The notes beneath the pieces are model-generated. The model was given only the letters and a program-made list of their open reading frames with translations, was not told the DNA's origin and searched no databases. The position numbers were made by a program, and so were the translations under genes. A DNA stretch of 64,000 bases from CAVORB01 sp963736235 (GTDB lineage: Bacteria > Pseudomonadota > Gammaproteobacteria > Chromatiales > Chromatiaceae). Positions 34,405-42,791 of the stretch are shown piece by piece. Where the stretch lies: positions 178,481 to 242,480 of the forward strand of contig CAVTOR010000017.1 of NCBI GenBank assembly GCA_963736235.1, in the 5' to 3' direction. The first letter of the stretch is position 1. Every line of letters starts with the position of its first letter.

Positions 34405-35259
34405 TCAGGAGTCGTTCGGCGCGTCCCGCGCCAGCTCACGCAGGCCCTCCACGGCCTGCCTCAGCACGTCGCTGTCGGACTCGCGTGGGAACACCATGTA
34501 GGCCGGGTGCGCGAACTCGGGACCATTGTCGACCTTGAACAGGCGCCCGCTGTCCAACAACGGCTGGGCCATGCGGATAGGCAGAAAACAACAACCGCCG
34601 TTGGCGACGATCAACTGGACCCCGAGCCAACCGATATTGACCACCAGCGCGGGCCGTTCGAGGTCGGGATAGGCCTCCCGGTGCTTGGCATAGAAATTGG
34701 CGCCCCACTCGACATAGACGTAGTCCTCGCCCGGCCATTTCGTGTCCTGCCGGCTGCTGACCAGAACCAGGATCTCGTCGAACAAGTGCTCCACTACCAG
34801 GCCGGGGGCGTGGCTCGGGGTGTACATCAGCCCGATATCCAGCGTGCCCTCGATCAACCGCCGCATCAGGTCCTCTTCGAAGCCGATCTCGCTGCGGATG
34901 GAAACGTCCGGGGCGGCCTGTCTCATCCAGCCCACCCACCGCGGTAGGAACCCGTCCCACAGGGCGATGCGACCGCCGACCCGGATGCTGGCGCGATAAC
35001 GATTGGGGAGACCGACGTCGTGGCGCGCCTGCTCCAGCGTCAACACCAATGTCTTGGCGTGCCGCAGGAACCGGCGCCCGGCGGGCGTCAGGCTGGCTCC
35101 AGAGCGGTTACGCACGAACAGCTTGGCGCCGAGGTCCGTCTCCAGGGCCTGAATCCGGGCACTCACCGTCGATTGGGTCACATGCAGCCGTTTGGCGGCC
35201 TCCTGGAAGCTGCCATGCGCCGTGATGGCGAGGAAGGTCCGCGCTTGCTCGATGTCCAT
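34405..35259 (-). CDS. LysR family transcriptional regulator
   Basis: 284 residues from the ATG at 35259 (the frame extends to a TTG at 35268). The N-terminal winged helix is typical: IEQARTFLAITAHGSFQEAAKRLHVTQSTVSARIQALE. The C-terminal periplasmic-binding-like effector domain (IRVGGRIALWDGFLP, GTLDIGLMYTP) is complete. It is convergent with the HPP operon and divergent from the DUF3750 gene. Target and inducer are unknown; the DsrC-HPP operon is a possible but unproven target because LysR genes usually control a divergent neighbour. Confidence 0.9.
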   Translation of the reverse strand: MDIEQARTFLAITAHGSFQEAAKRLHVTQSTVSARIQALETDLGAKLFVRNRSGASLTPAGRRFLRHAKTLVLTLEQARHDVGLPNRYRASIRVGGRIALWDGFLPRWVGWMRQAAPDVSIRSEIGFEEDLMRRLIEGTLDIGLMYTPSHAPGLVVEHLFDEILVLVSSRQDTKWPGEDYVYVEWGANFYAKHREAYPDLERPALVVNIGWLGVQLIVANGGCCFLPIRMAQPLLDSGRLFKVDNGPEFAHPAYMVFPRESDSDVLRQAVEGLRELARDAPNDS

Positions 35260-35665
35260 GATCGCCAAGCATACGCGGTTGTATCGACCCTTCCGAGATA
35301 TGCTGCCAGAGGGCCGCGAATCGCCCCCGCTTCATCGGAGACTGTTTCGCTTGCGTCAGGCTACCCTGGCTGACTCTCCCCGTTGATGATCATACGACTG
35401 TGCGAGCTCTGCTGGCGGGGAGGCCCCCGAGAAATGGCGAACACGAACCGAGCCCGCACGCGTGCTCCCAATCGGGCACTCTCGGTCGCAACGCAGGCCT
35501 GCTTGGGAGGTCCTCACCCGGCACGCCACTGCGCCAATCCTCGAGGACTCCTGTCCGATTGCAGTAAGAGTCGGCGGGCGAGGGCGGGACTGGGGATGGC
35601 GCGGTTCGGCCCAACATAGCGAAGATGACACCACTGCTCGTGACAGCGCTCTACCTACAGCCAAC
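35260..35665. other. Divergent intergenic region, no gene seen
   Basis: About 400 bases between lysR and the DUF3750 gene. Overlapping short frames exist but show no similarity or ribosome binding sites that I can support. It should hold both promoters and perhaps a LysR T-N11-A site, which I could not fix. Confidence 0.45.
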
Positions 35666-36451
35666 ATGACCGACCGGCGAACCGTACTTACCTGGCTGAA
35701 GTGGCCGGCACGCGCCGCAATCCTGGTCACGGTGTTTCTGCTCGGACCCATCGGCGTACTGGCCTTCGGAGATCTGGACCTGGGAACCCATTGGAGCATC
35801 GCCAGCCGGGCCAGCAGCGGCCAGGCGCCGGACCCCGGTCAGACACCGGAACCTTTGGTACAGGTTTACGGTGCCCGGGCCTACAACTGGCGCGGGGCCT
35901 TCGGCATTCACACCTGGATTGCAACGAAGCGGCGCAATGCCAGCCAATACACCGTCTATCAGGTCATCGGGTGGAACCTCTACCGCGACGGCTCCGTGGT
36001 GAGCGTGAGCCGCGGCGGGCCGCCAGACTTCCTGTGGTACAACGCCCGACCCGAGCTGTTGCTGGAACGCCGGGGACCCGAGGTCGATGCTTTGATCGAT
36101 CGCATCGAGGTGGCCGTGGCCGCTTATCCCTATGCGGACGAATACCGCGTCTGGCCGGGCCCCAACAGCAATACCTTCACCGCATTCGTCGCGAGGCAGG
36201 TTCCCGAGCTGGGGCTCGATCTGCCGCCGACCGCGATCGGCAAGGATTATCTGACCGAGGGGCAGATCGTCGAACGCATGCCGAGCGGCAGCGGATGGCA
36301 GGTCTCGCTGTTCGGACTCTTCAGTGTCGGTCTGGCCTGGGAGGAGGGGATCGAGCTCAATGTTCTCGGGCTCTCGGCCGGTCTCGACCTGAACGACCTT
36401 GGTCTGCGCCTGCCCGGAATCGGGCGTGTCGTCCTGCTTCCGCCGGGTTGA
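35666..36451 (+). CDS. DUF3750 family membrane-anchored protein
   Basis: 261 residues from the ATG at 35666. One N-terminal transmembrane segment (AAILVTVFLLGPIGVLAFG) is followed by a periplasmic domain with VQVYGARAYNWRGAFGIHTWIA, QVIGWNLYRDG, EYRVWPGPNSNTF and a hydrophobic C-terminus. This pattern fits DUF3750, a family without a known activity; a papain-like or NlpC-like hydrolase relationship has been suggested by its conserved His/Asn/Trp blocks, which I cannot verify. The open frame upstream to 35462 is not supported. It is convergent with nrdB. Confidence 0.75.
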   Translation: MTDRRTVLTWLKWPARAAILVTVFLLGPIGVLAFGDLDLGTHWSIASRASSGQAPDPGQTPEPLVQVYGARAYNWRGAFGIHTWIATKRRNASQYTVYQVIGWNLYRDGSVVSVSRGGPPDFLWYNARPELLLERRGPEVDALIDRIEVAVAAYPYADEYRVWPGPNSNTFTAFVARQVPELGLDLPPTAIGKDYLTEGQIVERMPSGSGWQVSLFGLFSVGLAWEEGIELNVLGLSAGLDLNDLGLRLPGIGRVVLLPPG

Positions 36452-36559
36452 CCTCAGCCTAAAGGTATCGAACAGGGCGCCTTCGGGTATTTCTGTTCTG
36501 GACGGTAAAGCGCCTTCCCGCGCATCTTTGGGCGCGGCAAAATCGTAAGACAGCGCCGC

Positions 36560-37579
36560 TCAATCGTCCCAACTCAAAGCCCCGCCCGTGCGGTACTCGG
36601 TCGGGCGTGTCTCGAAGAAGTTCTTCTCCTTGCGCATCGATACCTGCTCGGACATCCAGGGGAAACGATGCTCGGCGTTGGGGTAAACGGGAGCGAGGCC
36701 GATGCTGCTTGCGCGCTGGTTGGCGTACCATTTCGCTGTCTCGATGTGATCGTCCGCGTTGTACCCGAGGATGGGCGTGGGCAGGCAATGCCGCATGTAC
36801 TCGTCTTCCAGCCGGATCGTCTCCTGAAAGAGCCGCCCGATGGCCATGACGAAGCTTTTGGACATGCACTCCGGGTATTGCTCGATGTAGGCGTTGATGA
36901 GATGGATGCCGAAGCGAATGTGCTGAAACTCGTCGCGCAGGATGTACTGAAACTGCTCGGCGGCGCCGGTGAACTTGCCGTGACGTGAGAGGTTCTGGAT
37001 CGGCCCGGATAGCCCCATGACGAACCAGATGCCCTCGAAGCAAAGAAACCAGAAGATCATCGCGAACAGGATTTCTTGCTTCTCGCGGACCGTCAGCGCG
37101 GCCTCCGGCGAGAACACGCGTTTGGCCCAAGCGCGCTTGGCCCGGGTCGACAGCTCGTTGGCGAGATCTACGCGCGCCTTCATCTGCGGGACACGCGCGT
37201 AGCGGGAATAGATGTCCTCCGGATCCAGACCCATGTTCTCGATGATGAACTGGTACGCCCAAGTGTGGAGGGCTTCTTCGTCCGCCAGCCGCTTGAGATA
37301 GTGCTTGATCTCCGGCGGGTCGATGATGCCCTGTAAAGATTCAGCCGTCTCGTCTCCCCGCTGCACGTCGAAGGTGGTGAGCTGCGCCATCACGGACAGG
37401 AACAAGTGGCGCTCTTCGTCGGACAGCCTGTCGGAGCGCCACAGCGCGACATCGTTCGCCACCGGGATCTCGCGGGGAGTCCAATGGTTGTCCATGTTCT
37501 CCAGATACATGTCCCATGCCCAGGGGTAGGTGAGCGGGAAGAGCTGCAGTGAGTCGGTATTGCCAAGAAGTTGTTTCAT
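36560..37579 (-). CDS. nrdB: Ribonucleoside-diphosphate reductase beta subunit (class I)
   Basis: The radical-generating subunit that makes dNTP precursors. Its 339 residues carry the di-iron ligands in order: Asp in TFDVQRGDE, Glu and His in DEEALHTWAYQF with the radical Tyr four residues after the His, Glu in FEGIWF, and DEFQHIRFG. The C-terminal tail (TRPTEYRTGGALSWDD) is the usual alpha-subunit docking tail. nrdA is not adjacent on either side, which is unusual; it must lie outside this window. The 108-base convergent gap with DUF3750 has no clear terminator. Confidence 0.93.
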   Translation of the reverse strand: MKQLLGNTDSLQLFPLTYPWAWDMYLENMDNHWTPREIPVANDVALWRSDRLSDEERHLFLSVMAQLTTFDVQRGDETAESLQGIIDPPEIKHYLKRLADEEALHTWAYQFIIENMGLDPEDIYSRYARVPQMKARVDLANELSTRAKRAWAKRVFSPEAALTVREKQEILFAMIFWFLCFEGIWFVMGLSGPIQNLSRHGKFTGAAEQFQYILRDEFQHIRFGIHLINAYIEQYPECMSKSFVMAIGRLFQETIRLEDEYMRHCLPTPILGYNADDHIETAKWYANQRASSIGLAPVYPNAEHRFPWMSEQVSMRKEKNFFETRPTEYRTGGALSWDD

Positions 37580-37897
37580 CGAGGTTCCAGTTTCGGAAGT
37601 GTGCAGAACTTGTTACGGGTGCAGGCGGCCGTATCGAGGACGCCTTGTGGACCCGAGCCGACAAGATCGAAGGGAGGCGAGGGCTTCGACGTATTATGAG
37701 GCGGACGTGCGTGCAACGGCCACCCCCGCTCCGATGACAAATGCCCCAGGACAACGCCCGGCATGATCCAATGCCCGCCTGCCATAACGCCTATGGCGGA
37801 GAGGATAGTGGCTCAGCGTGTTTCAGCGGCTGCGAGGGGTTGCAGCGTTTCGAACGTGCGCCGGAGCGAATCAGCGTCCGGCATGCTCCCAGCGGGC

Positions 37898-38038
37898 CGC
37901 GACCTCGATCAGATGACGCGGGCGGTGGAGTGCGCGTCAGCCCAGCCGATCATCGGCGTGCAGTGGCACCCGGAATATCTGTTCTATCCGCCGGCGCAGT
38001 TCGCGTTCTTCCGCTGGCTGGTGCGCGATGCGCGATGA
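37898..38038 (+). pseudogene. 3' remnant of a class I glutamine amidotransferase (peptidase C26)
   Basis: The last ~45 codons before TGA at 38036-38038 read GRDLDQMTRAVECA..IIGVQWHPEYLFYPPAQ..FFRWLVRDAR, the C-terminal end of gamma-glutamyl-GABA hydrolase/PuuD-type proteins, including the catalytic His-Pro-Glu (WHPEY). The nucleophile Cys domain is absent: upstream sequence in this and other frames shows no similarity. The stop overlaps the YqaA start as ATGA. It is a 5'-deleted gene. The region 37580-37897 otherwise holds no gene I recognise. Confidence 0.7.
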
Positions 38039-38466
38039 TTGCATCCTTCCTGCTGCTCTTCGCTTCCGCGTTCCTCGCCGCGACCATCCTGCCTTTCTAT
38101 TCCGAGGTGATGCTGTTCGCGCTACTGCGAGAGGGCGGCGATCCTGTTGCGCTGGTGGCCGTCGCCACGCTCGGCAACACGCTCGGCGCTGTAGTCAACT
38201 GGGTGCTGGGCCGCTACCTGCTGCATTTCCAGGATCGGCGCTGGTTCTATTTCAGCTCTGCCCAGATCGAGAAGGCCCAGCGGTGGTTCCAGCGCTACGG
38301 ATTCTGGTCCCTGCTGCTGGCATGGATGCCGGTCGGCGGCGATGCCCTGACCCTGATTGCCGGCGTCATGAAGGTGCGGATGTGGCTGTTCCTGTTGCTC
38401 GTAGGCACCGGCAAGGCACTACGCTACGTTTCGGTGGTCTATGTCGCTGCCTGGTCGCCGATTTGA
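38035..38466 (+). CDS. YqaA family (DedA/VTT-like) membrane protein
   Basis: 143 residues with several hydrophobic segments and the VTT/DedA-like features FLLLFASAFLAATILPFYSEVML, LGNTLGAVVNWVLGRY and PVGGDALTLIAGVMKVRMW. DedA-superfamily proteins are implicated in lipid carrier recycling and membrane homeostasis. The ATG at 38035 overlaps the stop of the amidotransferase remnant. The longer frame from 37741 is a non-coding extension. Confidence 0.87.
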   Translation: MIASFLLLFASAFLAATILPFYSEVMLFALLREGGDPVALVAVATLGNTLGAVVNWVLGRYLLHFQDRRWFYFSSAQIEKAQRWFQRYGFWSLLLAWMPVGGDALTLIAGVMKVRMWLFLLLVGTGKALRYVSVVYVAAWSPI

Positions 38467-38625
38467 CTACCTGGGTAGGGCTATCGGGAGATCCGTCTTA
38501 TGGTACTGACTGAAGCCTGTATCCATGATCTGAATGGTGAAGCAACTCGCTTTTGGCAAATAACGATGCCGGGCTTCATTAGACTGCCGCAAGTGGGCGT
38601 CAACGGCGTCATCGGCCATCAGCTG

Positions 38626-39015
38626 CAAGGATTTGAACTACACGCTGTTCCGGCTCTTCAACAGGACCGGCTCGGCTCTCGACAGCCCGCGCACCGTGGC
38701 GGGGGCAGCTCGCGGGTGGTGACCCAGTCCCTCGGCCACATCGCTCGCGGCGAGCCGATCAAGCTGGTGGACGGCGGCCGCCAGCGTCGGAGCTCCACCG
38801 ATGTTTCCGACGGCGTCTCCGCGCTGATCGAGGTTTCTTCCATGGAGTACCACGGCAGGGGCTATCGGGACATCCAGACCCGCGTGCCCTGGATCGGCAA
38901 TACCACCGACGATCTGGACTGGACGTCTCGGGTGGGCATCCGAGGCGGTCCGCGAAGTATTTTCGCCGCGTACGGAAACGAGGTGGCGCATGCGCGTGCG
39001 CTGATCGACGACTGA
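38626..39015 (+). pseudogene. Decayed arnA-type UDP-sugar decarboxylase/epimerase gene, 3' part
   Basis: Translations line up with the C-terminal half of ArnA: NYTLFRLFNRTG..LDSPRTV in one frame, then a single-base shift in the G run near 38700, then GGSSRVVTQSLGHIARGEPIKLVDGG and DVSDGVSALI in the next frame. About 65 residues expected after that are missing, and similarity resumes with EVSSMEYHGRGYRDIQTRVPWI and LDW. The 5' half of the gene is absent. The TGA overlaps the arnD start (TGATG), the original operon junction. The frame from 38500 is not a new gene. Confidence 0.78.
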
Positions 39016-39923
39016 TGCGCATCGCGCTGAAGGTCGATGTCGACACCTTGCGCGGCGCTTTGGAGGGTGTGCCGGCCCTACTGCGGCTGTTCGACCGCTA
39101 CCAGGTTCGGGCAACCTTTCTGTTCAGTCTGGGGCCGGACCACACCGGGCGGGCCTTGCGACGCGTGTTCCGCTCCCGCTTTCTGTCCAAGGTGCGGCGT
39201 ACCTCCGTCGCCAGTCAGTATGGGCTCAAGACCCTGCTCTATGGGACCCTGCTGCCGGGGCCGGATATCGCCCGGAAGGGTGGGGATGTGATGCGCGTGG
39301 CGATGGAAGCGGGCCACGAGGTCGGGATTCACTGCTACGACCACGTCGCGTGGAAGGACTTTGTCGCCCGGCGCGACGAGGCATGGACGCGACACGAGAT
39401 GGAGCGGGCACTGGGGGCCTTCGAACGGGTGTTCGGCCGGCCCGCCAAGGTCCACGGAGCCGCCGGCTGGCAGGTCAATCCCCACGCCCTGGCGCTGGAG
39501 GAGTCGATGGGTTTCGACTACGCGAGCGACACCCGCGGCAGGAGCGCCTTCTATCCCGTGCTGCAAGGGGTGCGCTCGCGTTGCCCCCAGATCCCGACTA
39601 CCCTGCCGACCCTGGACGAGCTCATCGGGCGCGAGGGCATGACCGAGCACAACGTCCATGAGTATGTCTTCGCCGAGAGTCACTATCTGCTGCCCCAGGG
39701 GCACGTCTATACCCTGCACGCCGAGCTCGAGGGCACGGGGCTGCTGCCCGTGATGGAGAAGCTGTTGGTGATGTGGCGCGGCTCTCAGGCGCGGATGCAC
39801 CCGTTGCGAGAGGTGTTTGAAACCCTGGACCTGAGCGCGCTTCCCACTCACCTGGTCGGCTGGGGCGAGATGCCTGGTCGTTCGGGTTATCTCGCCATGC
39901 AAGGCGCTCCCGCTCCGCCGTAA
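39015..39923 (+). CDS. arnD: 4-deoxy-4-formamido-L-arabinose-phosphoundecaprenol deformylase
   Basis: A polysaccharide-deacetylase-fold enzyme of 302 residues. The metal motif start LKVDVDTLRGALEGVP, TFLFSLGPDHTGRALRRVF, LKTLLYGTLLPGPDI and GHEVGIHCYDH are characteristic of ArnD, which removes the formyl group from undecaprenyl-linked L-Ara4FN in the lipid A-modification pathway giving polymyxin resistance. The start overlaps the arnA remnant. The other arn genes (B, C, T, E, F) are not in the window, so the pathway is probably broken unless arnA is elsewhere. Confidence 0.9.
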   Translation: MRIALKVDVDTLRGALEGVPALLRLFDRYQVRATFLFSLGPDHTGRALRRVFRSRFLSKVRRTSVASQYGLKTLLYGTLLPGPDIARKGGDVMRVAMEAGHEVGIHCYDHVAWKDFVARRDEAWTRHEMERALGAFERVFGRPAKVHGAAGWQVNPHALALEESMGFDYASDTRGRSAFYPVLQGVRSRCPQIPTTLPTLDELIGREGMTEHNVHEYVFAESHYLLPQGHVYTLHAELEGTGLLPVMEKLLVMWRGSQARMHPLREVFETLDLSALPTHLVGWGEMPGRSGYLAMQGAPAPP

Positions 39924-39957
39924 ATCGTTACTCGGCAAAGTACGTCTGCATCCCAAA

Positions 39958-39986
39958 TTGACGTGCTCGTGGCGAGTGCGTATGAT
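39958..39986 (+). promoter_or_regulatory. Sigma-70 promoter of the tRNA cluster
   Basis: TTGACG (39958-39963), a 17-base spacer and TATGAT (39981-39986) lie 35 bases before the first tRNA, followed by a GC-rich stretch (CGCGGTC) as in stringently controlled stable-RNA promoters. Confidence 0.85.
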
Positions 39987-40020
39987 TCGCGGTCTTCCGT
40001 CGCGGGACCAGGTCCGTACG

Positions 40021-40097
40021 CGGGGTATAGCGCAGTCTGGTAGCGCGCCTGCTTTGGGAGCAGGATGTCGGGGGTTCGAATCCCTCTACCCCGACCA
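40021..40097 (+). tRNA. tRNA-Pro (TGG)
   Basis: 77 bases with acceptor CGGGGTA/TACCCCG, anticodon stem CCTGC/GCAGG around loop TTTGGGA (anticodon TGG), T arm GGGGG-TTCGAAT-CCCTC and an encoded CCA. Confidence 0.95.
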
Positions 40098-40118
40098 TCA
40101 TGCCAGGCACGATGAAGA

Positions 40119-40195
40119 GCCCCGGTAGCTCAGCCGGACAGAGCAACGGCCTTCTAAGCCGTGGGTCGGGGGTTCGAGTCCCTCCCGGGGTGCCA
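40119..40195 (+). tRNA. tRNA-Arg (TCT)
   Basis: 77 bases; acceptor GCCCCGG/CCGGGGT with a G-T first pair, anticodon stem ACGGC/GCCGT around CTTCTAA (anticodon TCT), T loop TTCGAGT, and encoded CCA after discriminator G. Confidence 0.95.
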
Positions 40196-40231
40196 AGTGA
40201 CCACCGGTAAGCGGAAGCGGTTTGCACAATG

Positions 40232-40307
40232 GTGGGCGTAGCTCAGTTGGTAGAGCACAGGATTGTGGCTCCTGCGGTCGTGGGTTCGATTCCCATCGTC
40301 CACCCCA
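40232..40307 (+). tRNA. tRNA-His (GTG)
   Basis: Acceptor GTGGGCG/CGTCCAC, anticodon GTG in loop TTGTGGC, encoded CCA. A G at 40231 and discriminator C at 40304 supply the extra G-1:C73 pair typical of tRNA-His. Confidence 0.95.
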
Positions 40308-40335
40308 ATCTGGTAACATTCCGGTCGCGTTTTTT

Positions 40336-40411
40336 GGGCCGTTAGCTCAGCTGGTAGAGCAGTGGACTCTTAATCCATTGGTCCTAGGTTCGAATCCTAG
40401 ACGGCCCACCA
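40336..40411 (+). tRNA. tRNA-Lys (CTT)
   Basis: 76 bases; acceptor GGGCCGT/ACGGCCC, anticodon loop CTCTTAA gives anticodon CTT, T arm CTAGG-TTCGAAT-CCTAG, encoded CCA. Last tRNA of the cluster. Confidence 0.95.
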
Positions 40412-40416
40412 ATATA

Positions 40417-40452
40417 AACAGCCACTTACCGACTTTCGGCGTGGCTGTTTTC
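40417..40452 (+). terminator. Terminator of the tRNA cluster
   Basis: AACAGCCAC (40418-40426) pairs perfectly with GTGGCTGTT (40441-40449), with an inner CCGA/TCGG helix, and ends in a short T run. It begins six bases after tRNA-Lys. Confidence 0.85.
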
Positions 40453-40918
40453 ATTTCCGGGGCACTCTGCCTCAACAAAACTCCAGTCTCCACAATAGAA
40501 GCCACCGAGTCTGACTTGCGTCGAAGGCGCCCCGGATGGGGAGAATCTCCCTGCGATGCCCGGTGAGTGTCTCTCAGAACAAGTGGTCTCCGTCTTAAGC
40601 ATTGAGAAACCGCAAGATGGTGAACCACAGCCGGGGATAGGCAATCTGACCGCACCATCGTTGCGTTGACGACGCGAACGCTACCAACGAAGCGACGCGC
40701 AAGCGAGGGCGTTTGCGGACGCACGAAGGCACTAGAACGCCCGCTCACTGGCGGGAACAGCGGCTGCTCGGCTTTCGGGGCGATAGAGCGAATGGTATTG
40801 GGGTAAACGTGGAAGGGCTCCGCGTTCGCCGGTTCCCTTTAACCAGGAGTTTTGGCGGGACTGCACCCCGCTCTTATACTCCAGCACACCCTTCACTACT
40901 GCCCCGGCCCGACCTTCC
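40453..40918. other. Intergenic region, no gene seen
   Basis: 466 bases between the tRNA terminator and the radical SAM gene. Short frames on both strands lack similarity. No integrase fragment or repeat of the tRNA-Lys 3' end was seen, so there is no sign of an integration site. Confidence 0.5.
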
Positions 40919-42658
40919 ATGCCTGAGATCACAGTGACCGCCGAGCACCGTTTCCACGTCGAGCTGATCAAGCCGTCCCACTATGACGACGATGGCTATG
41001 TGATTCAGTGGCTCAAGGCATGGATTCCCTCGAACTCGTTGGCCAGCCTCTATGGCCTGACGATGCACGCTGCCCGGAACAGGGCTCTGGGCGAGGAGGT
41101 CGAGATCCTCGTCAACGCCTACGATGAAACCAACACCGTCGTTCCCGTTAGGCGCATCATCGAGCGCATCCGGGCAGTTGGAGGGAAAGGTATCGTGTGC
41201 ATGGTGGGCGTGCAGTCCAACCAGTATCCCCGTGCCATGGATCTGGCCCGGCGCTTCCGCTCGGCCGGCATCCAGGTCGCCATCGGTGGTTTCCACGTCA
41301 GCGGCTGCATCGCCATGTTGCCTGACATGCCCGGCGACCTGAAGGAGGCCCTGGACCTTGGCATCACCCTGTTCGCCGGAGAGGCCGAAGGCCGCTTCGA
41401 TGACTTCTTGCGCGCCGCTTACGAAGGTCGCCTAGACCCCCTTTACAACTACATGAATGATCTCCCGGGGATGGAGGGCCAGCGAATGCCCTACCTGCCA
41501 CCCGAGGTGGCGCGGCGCTATGCGCCCATGCCGGGCACCTTCGATGCCGGTCGCGGCTGCCCCTTCTTGTGCAGCTTCTGCACCATCATCAATGTTCAGG
41601 GGCGCAAGTCCCGGTTCCGTTCACCGGATGACGTGGAGCACCTGCTGCGGTCCAACCTGGCCCACGGCATTCGCCACTATTTCATCACCGACGACAACTT
41701 CGCGCGCAACCGGAATTGGGAAGCCATCTTCGACCGTATCGCACAACTGCGCCAGGACCTTAAGGTGAAGTTCAACTTCACCATTCAGGTCGACACCATG
41801 TGCCACACGCTGCCGGGCTTCGTGGACAAAGCGCGCAAAGCCGGTGTGTCTCGCGTCTTCATCGGTCTGGAGAACATCAACCCGGACAACCTGGTGGCGG
41901 CCAAGAAGAAGCAGAACAAGATCGAAAACTACCGAGAGATGCTGCTGGCCTGGCAGACGAAAAAGGTAACCACCTACTGTGGTTATATCTTGGGCTTTCC
42001 AGGCGATACCCCCGAGCGCATCCTGGAGGATATTGAAACCATCAAGCGCGAGCTTCCGCTGGATATCCTGGAGTTCTTTTGCCTTACTCCACTGCCGGGC
42101 TCGGCGGATCACAAACGCTTGCACGCCGAAGGTGCGCCGTTGGACCCGGACATGAACATCTATGACCTGGAGCACGTCTGCACCACCCACCCGAGGATGA
42201 GCAAAGACGAGTGGCAGGAGGTCTACCGCAGGGCCTGGGATGCCTACTATTCGATGGACCACCTGGAAACCCTGATGCGCCGGGCCACGACGGTGGACCG
42301 CAACCCGAAGCGGATCATGGAGATCGCCCTGGAGTTTTACGGTTGCTTCAAATTCGAGGGAGTGCACCCGCTACAGGGCGGCTTCATTCGGCGCAAGGTT
42401 CGTACGGAACGCCGTCCGCCCCTCCCGCTGGAAAACCCGCTGATCTTCTACCCGAGGCGTGGCTGGGAATTCGTCAGCACCTATGCAGCGATGATCGGCT
42501 ACGCGTGGAGGGTGTGGCGCCTTTACAAGAGAGTAAAACGGGAGCAGGAGGAAGCCGCGGCGCCCTACGTGGACGATGCAATGCGGCCACTTTTCGAGTC
42601 GCCAGCCGCAGCGGAGGACGGGGACTTGGACTCAGTCCGGCAGGTCAAGGCGATTTGA
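40919..42658 (+). CDS. B12-binding domain radical SAM protein
   Basis: A 579-residue class B-type radical SAM protein. The N-terminal part has a Rossmann-like cobalamin-binding fold (RIRAVGGKGIVCMVGVQSNQYP, GIQVAIGGFHVSG). The [4Fe-4S] motif GCPFLCSFC places Cys214, Cys218 and Cys221 at the core start. A C-terminal ~180-residue region with basic helices and hydrophobic stretches follows (YAAMIGYAWRVWRLYKRVKRE). It probably performs a methylation or C-C bond chemistry on an unknown substrate. No biosynthetic partners are adjacent, and no cobalamin riboswitch was seen upstream. Confidence 0.87.
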   Translation: MPEITVTAEHRFHVELIKPSHYDDDGYVIQWLKAWIPSNSLASLYGLTMHAARNRALGEEVEILVNAYDETNTVVPVRRIIERIRAVGGKGIVCMVGVQSNQYPRAMDLARRFRSAGIQVAIGGFHVSGCIAMLPDMPGDLKEALDLGITLFAGEAEGRFDDFLRAAYEGRLDPLYNYMNDLPGMEGQRMPYLPPEVARRYAPMPGTFDAGRGCPFLCSFCTIINVQGRKSRFRSPDDVEHLLRSNLAHGIRHYFITDDNFARNRNWEAIFDRIAQLRQDLKVKFNFTIQVDTMCHTLPGFVDKARKAGVSRVFIGLENINPDNLVAAKKKQNKIENYREMLLAWQTKKVTTYCGYILGFPGDTPERILEDIETIKRELPLDILEFFCLTPLPGSADHKRLHAEGAPLDPDMNIYDLEHVCTTHPRMSKDEWQEVYRRAWDAYYSMDHLETLMRRATTVDRNPKRIMEIALEFYGCFKFEGVHPLQGGFIRRKVRTERRPPLPLENPLIFYPRRGWEFVSTYAAMIGYAWRVWRLYKRVKREQEEAAAPYVDDAMRPLFESPAAAEDGDLDSVRQVKAI

Positions 42659-42791
42659 CGCATTTGAATTGCGGTTCATCGACAGACTCGCCGATCGAAC
42701 ACGCACTGCGGATCACACTGCACCGAGGCGTCCAACTCCCGTGCTGAAGCTTGGCCCCTTTTCTTTCGGCCCGGAGGCGATGCGATCGGGC

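Noticed and set aside
37741..38034. N-terminal extension of YqaA
   Set aside because: The extension is Arg/Gly/Ser-rich without similarity, and the same DNA encodes the amidotransferase remnant in another frame.
38500..39015. A 171-codon open frame that could be a new gene
   Set aside because: It contains ArnA blocks joined across a frameshift and a deletion, so it is a pseudogene remnant.
40021..40918. Integration site of a mobile element at the tRNA cluster
   Set aside because: No integrase, no direct repeat of a tRNA 3' end and no foreign-looking genes follow; a terminator and then a clean intergenic region do.
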